In this document: one piece after another, positions 1-6,097 of the stretch
How the letters are laid out: each line of letters opens with the position of its first letter
Position numbering within the stretch: the stretch's first letter is position 1
Assembly (NCBI GenBank): GCA_017963875.1
Contig: JAGCTA010000040.1
Span: 1 to 6,097 of the forward strand
DNA length: 6,097 bases
DNA from: Victivallales bacterium
Lineage (GTDB): Bacteria > Verrucomicrobiota > Lentisphaeria > Oligosphaerales > Oligosphaeraceae
Reading direction: 5' to 3'
Notes under the pieces: model-generated
The model's database searches: none
What the model saw: the letters and a program-made list of their open reading frames with translations, nothing else
Told to the model about the DNA's origin: nothing
Program-made: the position numbers and the translations under genes

Positions 1-280
1 CAGTTACGAGGTCTCGAACATCGACAGGGTCGCGCCCGATGCCCCGACCGCGTCCGCAAGCACGACGGCCCCGACGAACCAGTCCGTGACGGTGACAGCG
101 GTCTTCAGCGTCGACAGCGCGAAGAAACAATACTCCGTGGACGGCACGGCTTGGAAGACGTACACGAAGGGCATTGCGATGTCCGCGAACGGCACGGTGT
201 ACTTCCGTGGAATCGATGCTGCAGGGAACATCTCCGAGGTGACCAGTTACGAGGTCTCGAACATTGATACGGTCGCGCCC
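1..280 (+). repeat. 243-bp (81-codon) Ig-like domain repeat, one full copy and the start of the next
   Basis: The stretch beginning CAGTTACGAGGTCTCGAACA at base 1 recurs at base 244. About 37 bases are nearly identical (1-37 and 244-280), with only a few substitutions. The period is 243 bp, an exact multiple of three, so each unit encodes 81 residues and the boundary reads SYEVSNID in both copies. Near identity at the DNA level, including silent positions, points to recent duplication or gene conversion at the domain boundary. The second unit diverges strongly after its first 13 codons. More copies probably lie upstream of the window. Confidence 0.8.
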
Positions 281-1612
281 TCCGTGAGGGAATTCATTGT
301 GTCTGAACCTGCCACGTCTGGCCTGACCACGGTTTCAATGGTTGCTGATGAAAAACTGGCCCAGCAGCAGTATTCCTGGAATGGCGGCGAATGGGCGGAC
401 ATGTCTGACGGGACACTGTCCGTCGCGTCAAACGGCACAGTCCGCTTCAGGCTGGTTGACCAGGCAGGAAATGAGACGATTACGGACGGTTATACGATTG
501 ACGTTTTCAACAAGACTGTTTCAGAAATTGAACAGCAGATTGCTGGCGATGGCGTGGCCGTCGTTAACTGGAGCGGAGATGCGACGGCGACTTGGGCGCA
601 GGAGTACGATGTCAGGTTGACAACCCAGGCGGGTGCAATTCATTTGCCTAATATTTCGGCTGATGGGATTGAATTGCTGAATGCGCCGACGGCCGAGTTT
701 GCCGTCAGTGTCAAACCGCAGCAGTCCGATCTCTGGACGAATGTGGACGGCACACTGGAAGTTCACAATGCGGACGCGGACGGTGCACCACGCGTTATTC
801 TGGCCGACGGCGATGGTCTGGCGGATGTGATGTTCGCAAGGGGGACGTCGGCCTGGGACGGCAACTATCAGGCTCGGCATGTGGGCGTAGGCGACTGGGG
901 GGGCACGGGCCAGACGGCTGCGCTTGTCGGCAGGAATGTCATCGATGACATTTTCGCGGGCAGCGATGATGCCTCCATCCTGTTGCTTACTGATGATACC
1001 AATGGCGATGCGCTGTTTGTGGACGACGTCTATTCAGCCTTCCCCGAAGGGCTTGACGCGCAGTCGCGCATCGCGAAGATCAACGAGATTCGCGCGGGCG
1101 CGGGGGATGACATCGTGGATTTGACCAGTCAGCGGTTCGAGTACGTCGGCGGCGGCATGACCGTGCGCGGCGGTCTTGGAGACGATGTCATCTGGGCGAA
1201 CAAGGGCGATAATCGGCTCTTCGGCGATGCTGGCGATGACCAAATCATTGGCGCATCGGGCAATGATGTCATTGTTGGCGGGGCGGGTGATGATGCCCTC
1301 CAAGGCGGCGGTGGCGACGACATCTTCGCCTTCGGCGGTGACTGGGGCAGGGACACCGTCGAGCAACTGGAGAACGGCAAGGTCACCCTGTGGTTCGACG
1401 ATGGAGACGAAAGCAAGTGGAATGCCAGGACGCTGACCTACACGGACGGCGACAAATCGGTCAAGGTGACGGGCGTGGCGGCTGGCAGTATCTCCCTCAA
1501 GTTCGGCGATGACGACAGTGAAAGGTACGGTGAACTACTCGCGTCGGGGGCATTCGGCGAAATCACCAGCGAGAAGATCTTCGAGGATAAGAACAAGGGA
1601 ATGCTGGCGTAA
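2..1612 (+). CDS. Large Ig-like repeat / RTX calcium-binding surface or secreted protein (3' part; 5' end outside the window)
   Basis: The reading frame is open from base 2, so the true start lies upstream; 536 residues are visible. Residues 1-81 form one Ig-like unit beginning SYEVSNIDRVAP and ending in an 'SANGTVYFRGIDAAGN' strand. A second, diverged unit follows from residue 82. A region of about 200 residues with no repeat that I recognise comes next. From about residue 390 to 447 (bases 1169-1341) there are some six glycine/aspartate nonapeptides of the RTX type, such as GGLGDDVIW, DAGDDQIIG, ASGNDVIVG and GAGDDALQG, which bind calcium in a parallel beta-roll. A tail of about 90 residues closes the protein, where RTX proteins of type I secretion systems carry their export signal. 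No transporter gene is in view. By inference this is a long exported adhesin-like or surface protein; its substrate or partner cannot be told. It converges on xerD. Confidence 0.85.
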   Translation, partial: SYEVSNIDRVAPDAPTASASTTAPTNQSVTVTAVFSVDSAKKQYSVDGTAWKTYTKGIAMSANGTVYFRGIDAAGNISEVTSYEVSNIDTVAPSVREFIVSEPATSGLTTVSMVADEKLAQQQYSWNGGEWADMSDGTLSVASNGTVRFRLVDQAGNETITDGYTIDVFNKTVSEIEQQIAGDGVAVVNWSGDATATWAQEYDVRLTTQAGAIHLPNISADGIELLNAPTAEFAVSVKPQQSDLWTNVDGTLEVHNADADGAPRVILADGDGLADVMFARGTSAWDGNYQARHVGVGDWGGTGQTAALVGRNVIDDIFAGSDDASILLLTDDTNGDALFVDDVYSAFPEGLDAQSRIAKINEIRAGAGDDIVDLTSQRFEYVGGGMTVRGGLGDDVIWANKGDNRLFGDAGDDQIIGASGNDVIVGGAGDDALQGGGGDDIFAFGGDWGRDTVEQLENGKVTLWFDDGDESKWNARTLTYTDGDKSVKVTGVAAGSISLKFGDDDSERYGELLASGAFGEITSEKIFEDKNKGMLA

Positions 1613-1770
1613 AAATATAGTGGCGACGGCCGCCCCGCTCACCTCGGGTTCATCCGAGGTACGGAACAGGTACGAGAGCAAAGAGGGTAGCAACAGCGCG
1701 CCGTCTTAACGAGAAACGAGAGATACTCATGACACACGCTGCGTGCCGTGCATTGCTTCTGACTCGAGAC
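1613..1770. other. Convergent intergenic spacer with two inverted repeats
   Basis: This 158-bp spacer separates the stops of the RTX gene (+) and xerD (-). It holds a perfect 7-bp inverted repeat at 1641-1660. A second 6-bp inverted repeat, CTCGAG at 1763-1768 and 1776-1781, straddles the xerD stop. I see no RNA gene and no convincing coding sequence. A short + strand frame starting at 1729 runs antisense into xerD and has no family resemblance. Confidence 0.6.
1641..1660. terminator. Possible bidirectional terminator hairpin between convergent genes
   Basis: ACCTCGG (1641-1647) pairs perfectly with CCGAGGT (1654-1660) around a six-base loop. It lies 29 bp after the RTX stop and about 110 bp beyond the xerD stop, where both transcripts must end. 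Neither strand has a T-tract after the stem, so it does not meet the criteria for an intrinsic terminator. It may only stabilise 3' ends or act with Rho. Confidence 0.3.
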
Positions 1771-2658
1771 TCACCCTCGAGGATGGAATTTGCGATGAGC
1801 CTCGGCAAGACGCGAGAAGTCCGTGTGAGTATAGATTTGTGTGGTGGTGATACTTGCGTGGCCGAGCATCTCTTGTATGACGCGCAAGTCGGCGCCGTTG
1901 GCAAGGAGATGCGTTGCAAAGGAATGGCGAAGCATGTGCGGATAGACATTTTTTTCTATTCCCGCTAGATTGACTGCAAGTTTCACTATCATCCAGATGC
2001 GTTCGCGAGTTAACGGAAGTCCATTGTCCGATAGAAAAAAAGTCACTGCGACGCCTGTCTTGTCCAGTTTAGGCCTGGAATGGACAAGATATTCCTGCAT
2101 GGTATCTTCCGCTTCGGTTCCAAAGGGAACGATTCGCTCTTTATTGCGTTTTCCGATAATCCGAAGAAAGCCTTCCTTGAAATTGACACCGTCCAGTCGC
2201 AATGTTGTGATTTCAGAGGCACGGAGGCCTGAAGCGTAGAGCAATTCCATGATTGCCTTGTTCCGTACTGTCAATGGGTCCTTTTCCTTAAACGCGCCAA
2301 GCAAAGCATTGACCTCAGTGATAGTGAGAAAATCGGGCAGGGCCTTCCAAAGCCTCGGACTTTCCATAACATCAGTGATGTCTGTGGCAATGACGCGTTC
2401 AGCGACGAGATAGCGAAAGAAAACTTTGACGGAAACAAGCCTGCGGGCGATGGTTGTCGACTCCATGGCTGCCCGTTGTTCATCCTCCAGAAAATCGAGG
2501 ATGTCATCTCGTGAGATGGCGTTGGGGGTGGTTTTGCCCCGTTTTTCAAGAAAATCGAAAAACAATTCCAGATCAGAAGAATAGGCTTTGGCTGTACGCT
2601 CGGACAAGCCATTTTCCAACCTGAGATAGGCTATGAAGGGATTAAGAAAGGAACGCAT
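1771..2658 (-). CDS. xerD: Site-specific tyrosine recombinase XerD
   Basis: XerD normally works with XerC at the dif site near the terminus, resolving chromosome dimers under FtsK control. The protein is 295 residues from ATG 2658, close to the usual 298. An N-terminal SAM-like core-binding domain (about residues 1-100) precedes the catalytic domain. The complete catalytic set is visible (numbered from ATG 2658): Arg146 in GLRASE, Lys170 in GKRNKER, His241 and Arg244 in PHMLRHSFA, His267 in LGHAS and the nucleophile Tyr276 in IYTH. The C-terminus KFHPRG resembles the HHPRA end of E. coli XerD and favours XerD over XerC. A TTG two codons upstream (2664) could also start the protein. Neither start has a visible Shine-Dalgarno sequence, so ATG was preferred. 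The gene begins 24 nt after recR stops and is probably the last gene of the dnaX-recR-xerD operon. No dif-like site was found here. Confidence 0.92.
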   Translation of the reverse strand: MRSFLNPFIAYLRLENGLSERTAKAYSSDLELFFDFLEKRGKTTPNAISRDDILDFLEDEQRAAMESTTIARRLVSVKVFFRYLVAERVIATDITDVMESPRLWKALPDFLTITEVNALLGAFKEKDPLTVRNKAIMELLYASGLRASEITTLRLDGVNFKEGFLRIIGKRNKERIVPFGTEAEDTMQEYLVHSRPKLDKTGVAVTFFLSDNGLPLTRERIWMIVKLAVNLAGIEKNVYPHMLRHSFATHLLANGADLRVIQEMLGHASITTTQIYTHTDFSRLAEAHRKFHPRG

Positions 2659-2682
2659 GGACAAGAATGGGGTAGGAGTGCC

Positions 2683-3288
2683 CTATTGCATTTCGCGGCG
2701 GGCATTGATGGCGATTGCCAATGTGGCGGCGTCGGCATACGACAAATCGGAACCGACGGGGACACCTGCGGCAATTCGTGTGATGGAAAGACCCTGGGAG
2801 GAAAATTCATTCGCAAGATAATGCGCCGTTGCTTCGCCCTCGACATCGGGGCTTGTTGCGATAATCAGTTCGGAAATGCCGCCAGCGGCGACACGTTCCT
2901 GCAATTCGCGTAAACGGAGTTTATCAGGCCCGACTCCCGATAACGGCGAGAGTTTTCCGCCAAGGACGTGGTAGCGTCCACGAAAACAGCCTGCATTTTC
3001 AAAGACGATAATTTGGGAAGGTTGTTCGACAATGCAGATGATGTTTTTCATGCGTGAATCATCCTGGCAAATCGGGCAGAGTTCATCTTCGGCAAGATTT
3101 CCGCAAATTCTGCATGGGTGAATTGCTTGATGGATTGTTCCCAGAGCATCGGAGAACCCCGCCAGGTCATTGTCAGACCACTTCAAAGCAGCAAGCGCCA
3201 TTCGCTCAGCGCTTCGTTTGCCGATTCCAGGCAATTTTGAAAAATAGCCAATCAGGCGCTGCAATGATATGGGGTAGGCAACAGGCAT
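2683..3288 (-). CDS. recR: Recombination mediator protein RecR
   Basis: RecR acts with RecF and RecO to load RecA on SSB-coated single-stranded DNA at gaps. The 201-residue length is typical. In order, one sees a helix-hairpin-helix region (residues 8-30, with KLPGIGKRSAERMA), a four-cysteine zinc finger (Cys59, Cys62, Cys71, Cys74, in PCRICG and CPIC), and a Toprim domain with the acidic residues Glu88 (IVEQP) and Asp148 (TSPDVEGEAT). The family's HVLGGKLSPLSGVGP segment and the C-terminal GVPVGSDLSYAD motif follow the usual pattern. The start is 12 nt after the dnaX tau stop, with no recognisable ribosome binding site. That suggests translational coupling to tau synthesis. The ybaB gene that often sits between dnaX and recR is absent. 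Confidence 0.96.
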   Translation of the reverse strand: MPVAYPISLQRLIGYFSKLPGIGKRSAERMALAALKWSDNDLAGFSDALGTIHQAIHPCRICGNLAEDELCPICQDDSRMKNIICIVEQPSQIIVFENAGCFRGRYHVLGGKLSPLSGVGPDKLRLRELQERVAAGGISELIIATSPDVEGEATAHYLANEFSSQGLSITRIAAGVPVGSDLSYADAATLAIAINARREMQ

Positions 3289-3300
3289 GAGTTTGATATG

Positions 3301-5075
<1,775 letters not shown>

Positions 5076-5082
5076 TTCTGTC

Positions 5083-5091
5083 AACCTCCCT
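5083..5091 (-). promoter_or_regulatory. Ribosome binding site of dnaX
   Basis: The minus strand reads AGGGAGGTT just upstream of ATG 5075, with the GGAGG core ending nine bases before the start codon. It fixes the start at MAYQVLARKW and rules out the longer open frame that extends into the SRP RNA. Confidence 0.85.
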
Positions 5092-5099
5092 GAAAAAGA

Positions 5100-5119
5100 T
5101 TGAATCATGGGGGATTCAA
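5100..5119 (-). terminator. Hairpin between SRP RNA and dnaX (possible terminator or attenuator)
   Basis: TTGAATC and GATTCAA pair perfectly (7 bp) around a six-base loop. On the minus strand the stem is followed by TCTTTTTC and then directly by the dnaX ribosome binding site. It lies just downstream of the T-tract that ends the SRP RNA. It is AT-rich, so it would be a weak terminator. It could tune read-through into dnaX or simply shape the dnaX leader. Confidence 0.35.
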
Positions 5120-5135
5120 AAAAAAACATACCCCG
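5118..5135 (-). terminator. T-tract at the 3' end of the SRP RNA
   Basis: The closing strand CGGGGTATG (5135-5127) of the SRP RNA terminal helix is followed directly by nine T residues (5126-5118). A GC-rich helix and a U-run are what intrinsic termination of this small RNA needs. Because no separate promoter is evident between here and dnaX, termination is presumably incomplete. Confidence 0.6.
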
Positions 5136-5238
5136 CCTCAGAGGTCCCGGCGCCCAGGTCAACTGCTTATGGCTGCTTGGGTCACCACCTGACCAGGTTC
5201 ACAGCATTCCCGCCGCACGGGTTCCAAAACGGGGTATG
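5127..5238 (-). ncRNA. ffs: Bacterial signal recognition particle RNA (4.5S type)
   Basis: This RNA binds Ffh (SRP54) and helps target nascent membrane proteins to FtsY and the translocon. On the minus strand the conserved helix 8 core reads GGTCAGG (5194-5188), then T, GG, loop TGAC, CC, and AAGCAGCC (5178-5171). It is preceded by GTGAACCT and followed by ATAAGCAG, both typical of the family. The ends CATACCCCG and CGGGGTATG pair perfectly over 9 bp. That gives a hairpin of about 112 nt, close to the 114 nt of E. coli 4.5S RNA, without an Alu domain. The apical loop is UGAC instead of the common GGAA, and the closing C-C/G-G pairs are swapped to G-G/C-C. Its place directly upstream of dnaX matches Bacillus subtilis scr-dnaX. 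Exact ends are inferred from the helix and may be off by a few bases. Confidence 0.88.
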
Positions 5239-5248
5239 ACAATCTATG

Positions 5249-5277
5249 AATATAATCCAATGGTGAAATAAATACAA
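5249..5277 (-). promoter_or_regulatory. Likely promoter of the SRP RNA (and dnaX operon)
   Basis: On the minus strand, TTGTAT (5277-5272) and TATATT (5254-5249) are separated by 17 bp. The TATATT is a five-of-six match to the -10 consensus and lies 10 bases before the predicted RNA 5' end. The -35 is weaker but keeps TTG. The fit with the RNA end supports it; no experimental start is known. Confidence 0.5.
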
Positions 5278-5278
5278 A

Positions 5279-5307
5279 TTGACTTTTTCTAAATTTGCCA
5301 TTTTAAC
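5279..5307 (+). promoter_or_regulatory. Possible promoter of the outer-membrane protein gene
   Basis: TTGACT (5279-5284), a five-of-six -35 match, stands 17 bp before TTTAAC (5302-5307), a weak -10. It would give a leader of about 90 nt. A small inverted repeat, TGCCA (5296-5300) with TGGCA (5308-5312), surrounds the -10 and could be an operator. An alternative -10, TATGAT at 5337-5342, has only a poor -35 (TTAATC). The region is AT-rich, so chance matches are likely. Confidence 0.35.
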
Positions 5308-5355
5308 TGGCATTTAATCAAAATGGGATTAGGTTATATGATGTTTTTAAATGTT

Positions 5356-5369
5356 AGTGCTAAAGCACT
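5356..5369 (+). other. Small stem-loop in the leader of the outer-membrane protein gene
   Basis: AGTGC (5356-5360) pairs with GCACT (5365-5369) around TAAA. It lies 37 bases upstream of the start codon. It is short and may be chance, but the surrounding leader is otherwise AT-rich and unstructured. Confidence 0.3.
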
Positions 5370-5393
5370 TTGTAATTTGAACCAAAAAATGGC

Positions 5394-5400
5394 AAGGAAG
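5394..5400 (+). promoter_or_regulatory. Ribosome binding site of the outer-membrane protein gene
   Basis: AAGGAAG lies six bases before ATG 5407, which begins a typical signal peptide (MKKSLW). This settles the start of a gene whose 3' end is not in the window. Confidence 0.75.
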
Positions 5401-5406
5401 TCTGTC

Positions 5407-6097
5407 ATGAAAAAAAGTCTATGGTTGTTTTTGGGATTGTTGTTTTGCCTTGGGTTGAATGCTCAAGAGGTTCCTGCGGATACAGGGAAAGCCCCTGAAC
5501 CTGAATTGGAAAATATGGGTAACGAAATTAAGGTATGGGACATTGTACTCGGGCTTGGGTACAACTATCGTCGGTTTCATTCTGTAAAACAGTTCTCACA
5601 GCCAGCAGGCGGCGGGCATTACTATTATGGTGGCGGTGGTGGCGGTGGATATGTGCCTATTGGCACTAATCAGCAGGAAGTTCCTGAAGAACCCGAGAAA
5701 GTTTATGTCGGCAATTCTGACTTTGGTATGACGGAGTGCTTCGGGTATGAACTTGATTTTCTTGTGCCTTTCTATAGACATGACAGGCTGAGACTGGCGG
5801 CGGCACTCGGCTTCCAGTACTATGAGTTGGATACGAAATACTCAAGCGCCAATTACAATTCATCTTTTGATTTCCAAATGCATACGTATGATGTTGGAGT
5901 CAAGGCTTCTTACGCATTGTTTGACAGTCTGGACCTGGTGGCGACGTTTGGGCCGTCTTTCAATTTCATTGACATGAAGACGCGTAGTTTTCGGGATAAT
6001 GAAGACACGAAGCGTTTGGACATGGGCGTGTTTGGTGCTTTGGGTCTCCAATATTGGATTCGCCCGTGGATTGGCGTCTGTGCGCAACTCCGCTATG
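5407..6097 (+). CDS. Outer-membrane beta-barrel-like protein with signal peptide (3' end outside the window)
   Basis: The frame runs from ATG 5407 through the last base without a stop, giving 230 visible residues. The start has a clear ribosome binding site, AAGGAAG (5394-5400), six bases upstream. Residues 1-19 (MKKSLWLFLGLLFCLGLNA) form a Sec signal peptide, probably cut before Gln20. No lipobox follows. From residue 41 on, alternating hydrophobic/aromatic strands such as IVLGLGYNYRRF, LRLAAALGFQYYEL, YDVGVKASYALF, LDLVATFGPSFNFI and DMGVFGALGLQYWI have the look of antiparallel barrel strands joined by polar loops. The first loop is unusual, with GGGHYYYGGGGGGGY at residues 68-82 and an acidic EVPEEPEK after it. 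I do not recognise the exact family. Pore, adhesin or structural roles are all possible. It is transcribed away from the SRP RNA. Confidence 0.8.
   Translation, partial: MKKSLWLFLGLLFCLGLNAQEVPADTGKAPEPELENMGNEIKVWDIVLGLGYNYRRFHSVKQFSQPAGGGHYYYGGGGGGGYVPIGTNQQEVPEEPEKVYVGNSDFGMTECFGYELDFLVPFYRHDRLRLAAALGFQYYELDTKYSSANYNSSFDFQMHTYDVGVKASYALFDSLDLVATFGPSFNFIDMKTRSFRDNEDTKRLDMGVFGALGLQYWIRPWIGVCAQLRY

Noticed and set aside
1729..1968. A 79-residue + strand frame antisense to the end of xerD
   Set aside because: It overlaps the catalytic end of a clearly recognised gene on the other strand and shows no recognisable motif.
5076..5162. A 29-residue N-terminal extension of DnaX starting at 5162
   Set aside because: It would be read out of the SRP RNA 3' part and its T-tract, has no family similarity, and the strong SD sits just before ATG 5075.
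5251..5256. A perfect TATAAT on the + strand as the -10 of the outer-membrane protein gene
   Set aside because: At 17-bp spacing the -35 position (5228-5233) reads AACGGG, which does not match. The hexamer overlaps the -10 of the minus-strand promoter, an AT-rich palindromic stretch.
5239..5406. A dif recombination site near xerD in the AT-rich intergenic region
   Set aside because: I looked for two 11-bp Xer-binding arms around a 6-8-bp centre and found no convincing match. xerD is often far from dif.

Overview
The window looks like bacterial chromosome from a diderm (Gram-negative type) organism. It carries a signal-peptide-bearing outer-membrane-type beta-barrel protein at one end and a large calcium-binding surface or secreted protein at the other. 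The Ig-like repeats in the latter, with phrases such as 'SANGTVYFRGIDAAGN', recall proteins of the Lentisphaerae/Victivallales group. That placement is an impression from memory, not a demonstrated assignment.

Layout. Bases 2-1612 (+) hold the 3' part of a long gene with Ig-like repeats followed by an RTX calcium-binding array. It converges on a minus-strand housekeeping cluster, read from right to left: SRP RNA (about 5238-5127), dnaX (5075-3301), recR (3288-2683) and xerD (2658-1771). Divergently from the SRP RNA, an outer-membrane protein gene starts at 5407 (+) and runs off the right edge.

The main discovery is in dnaX. The zero frame ends after 412 codons, giving a gamma-length clamp-loader ATPase. 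A second open frame in -1 encodes a Pro/Gln-rich linker and a typical DnaX C-terminus. At the junction stand all three elements of a -1 programmed frameshift site: an SD-like AAGGAG 10 nt upstream, a canonical slippery heptamer C CCA AAA, and a perfect 9-bp stem-loop starting 6 nt downstream. The logic is the reverse of E. coli: here ordinary decoding gives the short form (gamma) and frameshifting gives the long form (tau, 591 aa).

How the genes work together. The minus-strand cluster joins replication (clamp loader), recombinational repair (RecR) and chromosome-dimer resolution (XerD). SRP RNA followed by dnaX and recR is an arrangement also known from Bacillus subtilis, but the small ybaB gene usually found between dnaX and recR is missing. 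The SRP RNA core keeps the conserved GGUCAGG and AAGCAGCC strands but has a UGAC rather than a GGAA apical loop. recR and xerD have no convincing ribosome binding sites, so their translation may depend on upstream translation.
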